NCBI GenBank assembly: GCA_047618565.1
Contig: JBLHKW010000228.1
Location: forward strand, 1-6,138
Origin: JBLHKW01 sp047618565
GTDB lineage: Bacteria; Planctomycetota; UBA1135; GCA-002686595
Length of the DNA stretch: 6,138 bases
Reading direction: 5' to 3'
This document shows, in pieces, positions 1 to 5,602 of this stretch. The stretch's first letter is position 1; each line of letters begins with the position of its first letter. A program made the translations under genes and the position numbers. The notes beneath the pieces were generated by a model, which saw nothing but the letters and a program-made list of their open reading frames with translations, did not search any database and was not told the DNA's origin.

Positions 1-351
1 GCGCGTCGCGGGCGTGCGCAAGAGCAGTCTGCGTGTCACGCGCCACAGCAGCACGCTGACCAGAAAGTGGACGGTCAGGTTGAAGGCGTGGTAGCCGACC
101 GGGTCGAGGCCGCCGGCGGCGAAGTTCAGCGCCAGGGACAGGCTAACCAAGGGGCGTCCGGACGAGGGCAGCTCGTGCGGGCCCGTGAGCGGCACGGACA
201 GCGGCCAGAGCGTGCCGATGTTCTCATTCTGGACGATCGTGCCGAGATCATCGAAAATGAAAACACCGTGCATCCCGCCGGCGTATGCGGCGAGCACGCA
301 AGCTCCGATCAACAGCGTGCCGAGAAGACGGTGGGGGAGCTTGCTGGTCAT
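1..351 (-). CDS. TMTC-like GT-C membrane glycosyltransferase, N-terminal part (3' end outside window)
   Basis: The reading frame is open from an ATG at 349-351 to base 1, giving 117 residues with no stop. Visible features are a short basic N-terminus, a first membrane segment at about residues 9-25, then FIFDD at 31-35 followed by a polar loop with NENIGTL and GRPLVSLSLALN (65-76). GYHAFNLTVHFL (86-97) then leads into a second membrane segment. This order (FDD in the first periplasmic loop, GRP-LS-LN, then YH-N-H) is typical of bacterial TMTC-like GT-C proteins, which often carry C-terminal TPR repeats. In that fold the acidic pair is taken to be the metal or catalytic site for transfer from a lipid-linked sugar. 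The rest of the membrane domain and any TPRs lie outside the window. An in-frame GTG at 373-375 would add eight residues (VGTPTSAR); the ATG is preferred, but neither has a good Shine-Dalgarno. The gap to the upstream mrp-like gene is 39 bp on the same strand, so co-transcription is likely. Acceptor and donor are unknown. Confidence 0.72.
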   Translation of the reverse strand, partial: MTSKLPHRLLGTLLIGACVLAAYAGGMHGVFIFDDLGTIVQNENIGTLWPLSVPLTGPHELPSSGRPLVSLSLALNFAAGGLDPVGYHAFNLTVHFLVSVLLWRVTRRLLLRTPATR

Positions 352-361
352 GCGCGCACTG

Positions 362-375
362 GTGGGCGTCCCCAC
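362..375 (-). promoter_or_regulatory. Small hairpin just upstream of the TMTC-like gene start
   Basis: On the minus strand GTGGG-GACG-CCCAC forms a perfect 5-bp stem with a 4-nt loop, ending 10 nt before the ATG at 349-351. It occupies the place where a ribosome-binding site would lie, and its only purine-rich stretch (GGGGAC) is within the stem and loop. It could lower initiation or couple it to translation of the preceding mrp-like gene. It lacks a T tract, so it is not a convincing terminator. A stem this short can also arise by chance in GC-rich DNA. Confidence 0.2.
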
Positions 376-390
376 GCGTGAGCTACCAGG

Positions 391-1554
391 TTACTCGATG
401 ATCGGCAGGGCGGAGAAGGCCCGTATCGCGATCCGCTGGGCGACCTTGCCCGCGATCTCGGTGAACCGCTGGGAGATCATCGAGTTCGGGTCGGAGATCA
501 GGATCGGGTCACCCGCATCGCCACCGACGCGCACGGCGGGATTCAGCGGAATCTGGCCGAGCAGCGGGAATCCGTGCTTCTCCGCCAGTCCCTGCGCGCC
601 CCCGGAGCCGAACATGGCGACCGTCGTTCGGAAGCGACCCTCGGGGTCGAGCGTCAGGGTCTCATCCTTCAGGCCGAGGTTCAGGTGAACCTTCGTATCC
701 GGACCGGCGCCCGAGATCATGCCTTCGATGACGTAGCCCGACATGTTCTCGACGATGCCGAGCACGTCCGTGTTGACCTGCTTGAACATCGAGATGGCCT
801 TGGTCACGTCGAAGGTCGACACGGCCTGGGGCGTCGTTACCAGAACGGCGCCCGTGAGCGGCACGAGCTGGGCGAGCGACAGCTGTGCATCGCCGGTACC
901 GGGCGGCATGTCGACCAGCAGGTAATCCAGATCGCCCCAGTCGACGTCGTTCAGGAACTGCTCGATCAGCTTGTGGACCATCGGGCCACGCCAGATGGTC
1001 GGCTTGTCGTCGGCCATCAAGTAGCCGATCGACATGGTCTTCACGCCGTGGCGCTCCTTGGGGATGAGCTTGGGCTTTTCGGGCGTCCCGCCGTGTTCGG
1101 GCTGCCCGTGCAGGCCCATCATCAGCGGGATATCGGGCCCGTACACATCGCAGTCGAGAACACCGACGGATGCACCGGTCTTGGCCAGCGCGCAGGCCAG
1201 GTTGACCGTGACCGTGCTCTTGCCGACTCCGCCCTTGCCACTCGAGACGGCGACGATGTGCTTGATGTTCTTGGCCAGGTCGCGCGGCGGACCTGCCTGA
1301 CCGCGCACCTCGGCGGTCATCTCGACCTTGACCGAACGCGCACCGGGAAGCGCCCCCAGCAGATCTTCAGCCTGCTTCTTGAGCTCGTCCTTCACCGGAC
1401 ATGCGGGCGTGGTGAGGTTGATGACCACATCGATGTCACCGTCGCTGACCTCGTGTTTCGTGACGAAGCCGAGTGTGACGATGTCCTTGTGCAGGTCGGG
1501 GTCCACTACGCCGCGCAGGGCTTCGAGGAGATGGGCCGGGGTGATGTTGGACAC
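391..1554 (-). CDS. mrp: Mrp/ApbC family P-loop ATPase with N-terminal DUF59 (MIP18) domain; CxxC motif missing
   Basis: The 387-residue protein belongs to the Mrp/NBP35/ApbC family of cytoplasmic ATPases, which carry and deliver Fe-S clusters. Residues 5-80 are a DUF59/MIP18 domain with the conserved TTPACPVKDEL (48-58, C52). A linker leads to the deviant Walker A SGKGGVGKST (105-114), then LDCDVYGPDIP (133-143) and the Walker B-like region LLVDMPPGTGD (212-222). ENMS (269-272) is where family members normally continue with a short stretch holding CPHC or similar. Here there is no CxxC; the only cysteines are C52, C121 and C135. Residues 273-314 form an extended segment before FGSGG (315-319). 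The C-terminal GQIPLNPAVRVGGDAGDP (333-350) is normal. The start is GTG at 1552-1554, backed by AGGAG at 1563-1567 with 8 nt spacing. The family assignment is firm. Cluster carriage by this member is doubtful without the CxxC, so a role as ATPase or carrier of another kind is possible. Confidence 0.93.
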   Translation of the reverse strand: MSNITPAHLLEALRGVVDPDLHKDIVTLGFVTKHEVSDGDIDVVINLTTPACPVKDELKKQAEDLLGALPGARSVKVEMTAEVRGQAGPPRDLAKNIKHIVAVSSGKGGVGKSTVTVNLACALAKTGASVGVLDCDVYGPDIPLMMGLHGQPEHGGTPEKPKLIPKERHGVKTMSIGYLMADDKPTIWRGPMVHKLIEQFLNDVDWGDLDYLLVDMPPGTGDAQLSLAQLVPLTGAVLVTTPQAVSTFDVTKAISMFKQVNTDVLGIVENMSGYVIEGMISGAGPDTKVHLNLGLKDETLTLDPEGRFRTTVAMFGSGGAQGLAEKHGFPLLGQIPLNPAVRVGGDAGDPILISDPNSMISQRFTEIAGKVAQRIAIRAFSALPIIE

Positions 1555-1562
1555 GGATGGGG

Positions 1563-1567
1563 CTCCT
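1563..1567 (-). promoter_or_regulatory. Shine-Dalgarno AGGAG for the mrp-like gene
   Basis: On the minus strand AGGAG lies 8 nt before a GTG codon (1552-1554). This fixes the start of the mrp-like gene at GTG. The first residues after it (SNITPAHLLEALRGVVDP) match the normal beginning of a DUF59 domain, so no N-terminal sequence is missing. Confidence 0.7.
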
Positions 1568-1632
1568 GGGTCGGTCGGGCGGTGGGTGGGGGCGTCGGGG
1601 TTCTGGCCGCGGATCGGGACCGCGGGGCAAAT

Positions 1633-1660
1633 AGGGTAGGTTCGATCCGCTCGAACTCAA
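1633..1660 (-). promoter_or_regulatory. Candidate sigma70-type promoter of the mrp-like gene with an inverted repeat in the spacer
   Basis: On the minus strand a -35-like TTGAGT (1655-1660, 4 of 6 matches to TTGACA) is followed after 16 nt by a -10-like TACCCT (1633-1638, 3 of 6 matches to TATAAT). This would start transcription near 1626, about 70 nt before the GTG start. The spacer and the edge of the -35 box contain the perfect dyad GTTCGA-N5-TCGAAC at 1640-1656, a possible operator. This is the least GC-rich and most promoter-like stretch in the gap. The match is modest and rests on sequence alone. Confidence 0.38.
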
Positions 1661-1765
1661 GCCGGGTGCGCCCACGGATCGCGCGATTGGGCCGATTCCT
1701 GAATTGCGGGGCCCCACGGACAGCTTGTGGGGCTGGCCGGGGCACTGGAGTTGGCCCCGCGCTCT

Positions 1766-1787
1766 CGCCCGCGGGGGCCCGTGGGCG
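1766..1787 (-). terminator. GC-rich hairpin downstream of the glycine-rich gene, possible terminator without a T tract
   Basis: CGCCC and GGGCG pair at the outside and CGG and CCG inside, with one mismatched position (A-C in minus-strand RNA, a G-U wobble in plus-strand RNA) and a 4-nt loop. This gives an 8-bp stem about 37 nt past the TAG of the glycine-rich gene. A smaller hairpin, CTGGC-N6-GCCAG (1801-1816), lies between. Neither is followed by a run of T on the minus strand, so intrinsic termination is uncertain. Confidence 0.27.
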
Positions 1788-1823
1788 CGCGCCATCGACG
1801 CTGGCGGGCGAGCCAGTAGCCCG

Positions 1824-2471
1824 CTACCAGAAGACGACGACGTTTCCGGGGCTGCCGTCTCTCCCGAAGAAGGCGTTGCCCGCGCCCCCGAGGCCGGCCG
1901 TGCTGCCGTCTCCGCACGCCCCGCCCGGGTTCTCGGGGGACCCCTGCTGGTTGAAGTACTGCTGGCCCGTCTGACCCGTGAAGTTCAGGGCCGCCGTGCT
2001 GCTCCCGGGGGTGCTCGAGGACCCGCATCCGCCCCCGCCGCCGCCGCCCGTGGCGTCGATCAACAGCCCGAGACTCGACGTGCCCCCGGGCGCGCCGGTC
2101 GTGCACGTTCCGCCATTGGAACCGAGCCCGCCTGCGCCGACCACGACCGTGTGATCCGAGAGTGGTGTGACGGCAAAGATGTCCATTCCGTAGCCACCTC
2201 CGCTTCCACCCTGACCGACGGCATCCGCCGTATCCCCCTTGCCGCCGCCCCCGCCGCCACCGCGCACCTCGACCATGATCCTGGTGATGCCCGCCGGGAC
2301 GGTGAACAGATCCATGCCGGGGCTGGTGAACGCGGCCATGTGCGTGAATCCAGCGCTCACACGATTCGCCTGAATGGCGTTCTGTGCGGCTGCAGGTGTC
2401 CGACTCAGGAACGGGCCGATGGACGCCGCTGCGATGGCGCAAAGGGCGAACGAAACGGATGATGCCTTCAT
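1824..2471 (-). CDS. Secreted glycine-rich protein (Gly_rich-type domain), function unknown
   Basis: The 215-residue product begins with a Sec signal peptide: MKASS, a hydrophobic stretch at about residues 6-22, and an AAA-Q cleavage-like site near 29/30. The mature part has a beta-strand opening (FTVPAGITRIMVEVRGGGGGGG, written here as FTVPAGITRIMVEV at 56-69 followed by seven-plus glycines). Further glycine-rich turns follow: GGSGGGYG (88-95), VVVGAGGLGSNGG (109-121) and TGGGGGGGCG (141-150). It ends with GSPGNVVVFW (206-215). The pattern 'F-x-V-P-x-G-x-T-x-I-x-V-x-V-x-G-G-G-G' with later VxVGAGG and a terminal G-x-VxV strand is the glycine-rich domain found in phage tail fibres and many exported bacterial proteins. 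C123, C149 and C186 could form one disulfide. The ATG at 2469-2471 is preceded by AGAGGAAGG at 8 nt. An upstream in-frame start at 2630 would add 53 arginine-rich residues and bury the signal peptide. Its job is unknown; it may be a surface or matrix protein. It is divergent from the acetylation genes. Confidence 0.8.
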   Translation of the reverse strand: MKASSVSFALCAIAAASIGPFLSRTPAAAQNAIQANRVSAGFTHMAAFTSPGMDLFTVPAGITRIMVEVRGGGGGGGKGDTADAVGQGGSGGGYGMDIFAVTPLSDHTVVVGAGGLGSNGGTCTTGAPGGTSSLGLLIDATGGGGGGGCGSSSTPGSSTAALNFTGQTGQQYFNQQGSPENPGGACGDGSTAGLGGAGNAFFGRDGSPGNVVVFW

Positions 2472-2696
2472 TCTCGCAACCTTCCTCTGGTGTCTTCTTC
2501 TGGACGATGGCCGGGCTTCAGATCGTAGCACCGCCTTGCGCTTCCGGGGGCGGGGCCAGCTCCTATGGGTGGGGCGGGACGTTAGGAGCGTGGAATCGGA
2601 GGCGCCAGGCAGTATCCTGATCGCGAACACGCGGACCGAACAGCATGGACCGAGGCGCTGTCCTCACGGGTCATGAACATTCCGGGTTGCTAGCGC
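2472..2696. promoter_or_regulatory. Divergent intergenic region between the glycine-rich gene and the MBOAT gene
   Basis: This 225-bp region must carry outward-facing promoters for both flanking genes. Toward the left, TACGAT on the minus strand (2522-2527) is a possible -10 box about 50 nt before the start codon, with no good -35 box. Toward the right, TATCCT (2613-2618) with GTGGAA 17 nt upstream (2590-2595) is a weak promoter-like pair about 80 nt before the MBOAT start. GGACCGA occurs twice (2633-2639 and 2647-2653), 14 bp apart. None of these is strong, and a non-housekeeping sigma factor is possible. No convincing gene is present. Confidence 0.35.
2480..2488 (-). promoter_or_regulatory. 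Shine-Dalgarno AGAGGAAGG for the glycine-rich protein gene
   Basis: A long purine-rich match to the anti-Shine-Dalgarno lies 8 nt before the ATG at 2469-2471. It decides the start in favour of this ATG, directly before the signal peptide, over the longer open frame that begins at 2630. Confidence 0.7.
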
Positions 2697-4112
2697 ATGG
2701 TCTTCAGCTCCCAGGTCTTCCTCTTTTACTTCCTGCCCCTGGTCCTGCTGGGGTACTACGCGTTACCGCGCCGCCGCCGGAATCTGTTTCTGAGCCTGGC
2801 AAGCTACGTGTTCTACGGCTGGTGGAGCCCGTGGTTCGTGCTGCTGATGCTCGTGTCGACCGTGATCGACTGGTTCTGCGGCGTGGCGGTCACCACGCCC
2901 GGAGCAAGTCAGGCACGGCGCAAGCGCGCGGTCGCGATATCGGTCATCGCCAACCTGCTGCTGCTCGGCTTCTTCAAGTACTTCATGTTCGCGCAGGCGA
3001 ACTTCAACCGCTTGCTCGAGCTGTTCGGGGCCGACGCGACCTCCACGCTGATCGTGGTTCTGCCGGTCGGAATCTCGTTCTACACGTTCCAGTCGATGTC
3101 CTACACCATCGACCTCTACCGCGGCCATGCGGAGCGCGCGCGCACCTTCGGTGATTTCGCGTGCTACGTCTCCATGTTCCCGCAGCTGGTGGCCGGCCCG
3201 ATCGTGCGCTACCGCGAGATCGCGGCGCAGCTCAACGAGCGGCCCCAGCGTGGCGAGCTGTTCCACCTGGGTGCCCTGAACTTCATGGTCGGCTTTGCCA
3301 AGAAGGTCCTTCTGGCGAACACCCTGGGCGAGGTCTCGGACCTGGTTCTCGAGGGGGGCACCTTTCCCGCTCACGTGGCCTGGTTCGGAGTCATCGCGCA
3401 CGCGTTCCAGTACTACTTCGATTTCTCGGGCTACTCCGACATGGCCATCGGTCTGGGGCAGATGTTCGGCCTGACGCTCCCGGCCAATTTCCGCGGGCCC
3501 TACCGGTCGACGAGCATGACCGAGTTCTGGACGCGCTGGCACATCTCGCTCTCCGCATGGTTGCGGGACTACCTGTACATTCCCCTCGGGGGGAACCGTG
3601 GTACGACGTTCATCACCAACCGCAACCTGTTCATCACGCTGTTCCTCGGAGGCGTCTGGCACGGGGCCGAGTGGACCTTCCTCGTCTGGGGTGCCATCCA
3701 TGGCGGCGTACTCGTGTACGAGAGGCTTGCCGGCTCTGGCTCGCTCTACGCGCGCTTGCCCCATTCTGTGCGTGTGCTGCGCACCTTCCTGACGTTCTCG
3801 TTGTTACTCGTGCTGTTCCGCGCGCCCGACCTCGACGCGGCCTGGACCTACATGAAGATGCTGGTGTTTGGAGTCGCGGCCGGCGATGGCAACGTGACCG
3901 CAGGTGCCGTCATGGCGGCGCGCGCTTACCAGCCGGTGTATCTGGTCGCGACGGTGCTGGCGGGGGTCATCATCTGGGTCGCCCCGGCGGAGTACGTGGA
4001 GCGCGTCCGCAAGAGCGCCGGCCTGACCCTGCTGACCTTCCTGTTGTTCGTGCTGGCGGTGATCGCGATGTTCACCCAGGCGGAAAACCCCTTCCTCTAC
4101 TTCCAGTTCTGA
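2697..4112 (+). CDS. MBOAT family membrane O-acyltransferase, AlgI-like
   Basis: The 471-residue polytopic inner-membrane protein belongs to the AlgI/DltB/PatA branch of MBOAT acyltransferases. These take acetyl (or other acyl) groups in the cytoplasm and pass them to a periplasmic partner that modifies a polysaccharide. The start is typical of AlgI proteins: MVFSS-FLFYFLP, RN-FL-ASYVFYGWW (residues 28-43). Other signatures are LPVGISFYTFQSMSYTIDLYRG (122-143, key residues G125, S127, F128, Q132), QLVAGPIVRYREI (163-175), FQYYFDFSGYSDMAIGLG (237-254), FWTRWHISLSAWLRDYLYIPLGG (277-299, with H282) and GGVWHGAEW (318-326, with the invariant MBOAT histidine H322). The protein ends NPFLYFQF, also usual. 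About ten hydrophobic segments can be picked out. An in-frame TAG at 2691-2693 fixes the ATG as the earliest start, though its Shine-Dalgarno is poor. Its stop overlaps the next gene's start. The acceptor polymer cannot be told from sequence, so algI is not assigned. Confidence 0.95.
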   Translation: MVFSSQVFLFYFLPLVLLGYYALPRRRRNLFLSLASYVFYGWWSPWFVLLMLVSTVIDWFCGVAVTTPGASQARRKRAVAISVIANLLLLGFFKYFMFAQANFNRLLELFGADATSTLIVVLPVGISFYTFQSMSYTIDLYRGHAERARTFGDFACYVSMFPQLVAGPIVRYREIAAQLNERPQRGELFHLGALNFMVGFAKKVLLANTLGEVSDLVLEGGTFPAHVAWFGVIAHAFQYYFDFSGYSDMAIGLGQMFGLTLPANFRGPYRSTSMTEFWTRWHISLSAWLRDYLYIPLGGNRGTTFITNRNLFITLFLGGVWHGAEWTFLVWGAIHGGVLVYERLAGSGSLYARLPHSVRVLRTFLTFSLLLVLFRAPDLDAAWTYMKMLVFGVAAGDGNVTAGAVMAARAYQPVYLVATVLAGVIIWVAPAEYVERVRKSAGLTLLTFLLFVLAVIAMFTQAENPFLYFQF

Positions 4113-5587
4113 TGTCCACGAAGTTCGTCTCGATCACGTTCTTGCTGCTGATCTTCGGCCTGCCCCTGGGTCAGGTGGGGTGGGAGCTGTCGCGCGGCGA
4201 GCCGGTCCAGGCGCTGGATGTCATAAGCAGCATGCGCGCGGATCGCATGCGGCAGTTCGAAGACGAGCTACGGGAAGAATCCCTGATCCACACGCTGGTC
4301 AGCCCCTACTACCAGTGGGCGTTGCTCTCGATCGGCAAGGGCAACGAGAAGGCGATCCTCGGCCAGGACGACTGGATCTTCTACCGGGATGACCTCGACC
4401 TGATCACCGCACCGGGCTTCCTTCAGGGGCAGGCCTGGACGGCCGTCGATGCGGCCGTCGACCTGCGCGATCAGCTGGCGAGCCAGGGTGTCGAGCTGTT
4501 GTTCGTGCCCGTACCGGCGAAGAGCATGGTCGAGACACGGCATATCTCGCGCTGGACCGCAGAGGTTTCGGCGGCATTCAATTCGGATGGAGCGGAGTTC
4601 CTGCAGGAGCTCGAAGAGCGCGGTGTCCATACGGTGGACCTGAGCGCGCTGTTCGCCGCCGCGCGCCAGGGCGATACGCCGCTCTACCTGCCGCGGGATA
4701 CCCACTGGACTCCGGCGACCATGGCGCTCGCCGCGCGCGAGATCGCCGCGCAGGCGCGACGGATTCTGGGCGACGGTGGCGCAACGCTGTCGCCCGCGCT
4801 CGAGCATGAGGCGCGCCCGTCGACCGTGCATAGCCCCGGTGACATGATCGGGATGCTGCGCCTGCCGAGCCCGGCGCAGCCCTTCGAGCCCATGCGCCTG
4901 GATATCGAGCAGGTCGTCACGGCGGACAGCGGCGAGTTCGTGAGCTTCGACACCGAGGCTCAGGTGCTCGTCATGGGGGACAGCTTCACAGGCGTGTTCA
5001 GTGATCCGCGCTTTGGACTCGGAGAGCACGCCGGGCTGGGCGAGCATCTGGCCATGCAGCTCGGCACGTCGATCGACGTGATCATGAGCGCCGGTGGAGC
5101 CGCGCGATCGGTGCGCGAGAGCCTGGCGCGCAGGGCGAGAGGCGTGACCGGAAAGCGGCTCGTGATCTGGCAGATCGCCCAGCGCGAGTTGATCGAGACC
5201 GACGGTCGTTGGGACGCGGTGGATCTGTCCTCGAGCGTTGAGGTGGGCGAGGCACCCGTGCCGAGCACCGCACGGGTTCTGGCCGAGATCGTCAACGTCA
5301 GTCGCGTCCCGGAGGGTTTCGAGTACGACTTCTGCCTTGCGATCTACGAGTACCGCGTGCTCGAGGTGCGGTCGGGTGACATTCCTGGCGGCCCGCTGTG
5401 GGTCGCACACATCGCCATCGAGGACTTCGTGTCCGGGCCCGGGGCAGAGTACGCCGTCGGCGAGAAGCACACGCTCCAGCTAGAGGACATCGCCGGGCAC
5501 CACAACCTTGAGTCCACCTCGTTCGTCGACGACACGGACTCGGGTCGTCGGATCTGGTTCGCCACGGCGCTCGAGGCCGTGGACTGA
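4112..5587 (+). CDS. AlgJ/AlgX-like SGNH O-acetyltransferase with a C-terminal extra domain
   Basis: The 491-residue protein has a single N-terminal membrane segment (about 5-20), either a signal anchor or an uncleaved signal, so the catalytic part should be periplasmic. Features of the AlgJ/AlgX SGNH fold occur in order: GQDDWIFYRDDL (84-95), LLFVPVPAKSM (129-139), the Asp-His pair in DTHW (196-199), VLVMGDSF with nucleophile S291 (GDSF 289-292), and VIWQIAQREL (351-360). Such enzymes accept acetyl groups from an MBOAT partner and put them on sugar hydroxyls of an exported polysaccharide. Residues from about 372 to 491 extend past the SGNH core. They look beta-rich (RVLAEIVNVSRVP, YEYRVLEVRSG, GPLWVAHIAIEDF, YAVGEKHTLQLEDI) and could be an OB-like or carbohydrate-binding module. 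The ATG shares its A with the TGA of the MBOAT gene (TGATG) and has no clear Shine-Dalgarno, so translation is probably coupled to the MBOAT gene. The family call is firm; the substrate is unknown. Confidence 0.9.
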   Translation: MSTKFVSITFLLLIFGLPLGQVGWELSRGEPVQALDVISSMRADRMRQFEDELREESLIHTLVSPYYQWALLSIGKGNEKAILGQDDWIFYRDDLDLITAPGFLQGQAWTAVDAAVDLRDQLASQGVELLFVPVPAKSMVETRHISRWTAEVSAAFNSDGAEFLQELEERGVHTVDLSALFAAARQGDTPLYLPRDTHWTPATMALAAREIAAQARRILGDGGATLSPALEHEARPSTVHSPGDMIGMLRLPSPAQPFEPMRLDIEQVVTADSGEFVSFDTEAQVLVMGDSFTGVFSDPRFGLGEHAGLGEHLAMQLGTSIDVIMSAGGAARSVRESLARRARGVTGKRLVIWQIAQRELIETDGRWDAVDLSSSVEVGEAPVPSTARVLAEIVNVSRVPEGFEYDFCLAIYEYRVLEVRSGDIPGGPLWVAHIAIEDFVSGPGAEYAVGEKHTLQLEDIAGHHNLESTSFVDDTDSGRRIWFATALEAVD

Positions 5588-5602
5588 GGATGTTCAATCC
5601 TC
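5586..5602. terminator. Small hairpin across the two convergent stop codons
   Basis: GAGGAT-GTTCA-ATCCTC forms a perfect 6-bp stem with a 5-nt loop. It overlaps the TGA of the plus-strand SGNH gene and the TGA of the minus-strand SGNH gene, which are 6 bp apart. Being symmetric, it would form in both transcripts. No T tract follows on either side, so it is at best a weak bidirectional terminator or a 3'-end stabiliser. Confidence 0.25.

Larger units (their letters stand above)
1555..1823. other. Intergenic region between the glycine-rich gene and the mrp-like gene
   Basis: This 269-bp gap has no convincing coding sequence on either strand; the frames open across it are arginine- and proline-rich and resemble nothing known. 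The right part (about 1700-1820) is very GC-rich and holds several inverted repeats: GCCCCAC/GTGGGGC at 1711-1733, CGGGGC/GCCCCG at 1738-1759, a longer one at 1766-1787, and CTGGC/GCCAG at 1801-1816. The left part holds the candidate promoter and ribosome-binding site of the mrp-like gene. A plausible reading is termination of the glycine-rich gene followed by independent initiation of the mrp-like gene. Confidence 0.5.

Noticed and set aside
1711..1733. GCCCCAC-N9-GTGGGGC, considered as an intrinsic terminator
   Set aside because: The 7-bp stem is perfect but no T run follows on either strand. It is one of several GC-rich inverted repeats in this gap, so it is mentioned only within the intergenic entry.
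574..1974. A 466-codon open frame on the plus strand across the mrp-like gene
   Set aside because: It is the antisense of a firmly identified gene and runs on through the intergenic region. The translation is rich in Arg, Asp, His and Gly with no recognisable domain, as expected for antisense frames in GC-rich DNA.
1980..2290. The glycine-codon-rich stretch, considered as a tandem repeat or CRISPR-like array
   Set aside because: The repetitiveness comes from runs of glycine codons (CCG/CCC on the plus strand) within one gene. There are no equal-length repeats with regular spacers.
2472..2630. A longer N-terminus for the glycine-rich protein
   Set aside because: The 53 extra residues are arginine-rich and would precede a good signal peptide. 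The ATG at 2469-2471 has a strong Shine-Dalgarno at the right distance.
2645..3154. A plus-strand frame starting just upstream of the MBOAT gene, considered as a small leader gene
   Set aside because: It runs 450 bases into the MBOAT gene in another frame and its product has no recognisable feature.
2763..3764. A 333-codon minus-strand open frame opposite the MBOAT gene
   Set aside because: Antisense of a clear gene, with charged low-complexity composition (Glu, Arg, Gln, Val) and no domain signature.
3161..4111. In-frame upstream extension of the second plus-strand gene through the MBOAT gene, which would give an 808-residue protein
   Set aside because: This stretch is the MBOAT gene read out of frame and gives an Arg/Pro-rich sequence. 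The real N-terminus, with its membrane segment, begins at the ATG at 4112.
4268..5470. A 400-codon minus-strand open frame opposite the AlgJ-like gene
   Set aside because: Antisense shadow in GC-rich DNA; no motif, no ribosome-binding context, and the plus-strand frame carries DTHW and GDSF.
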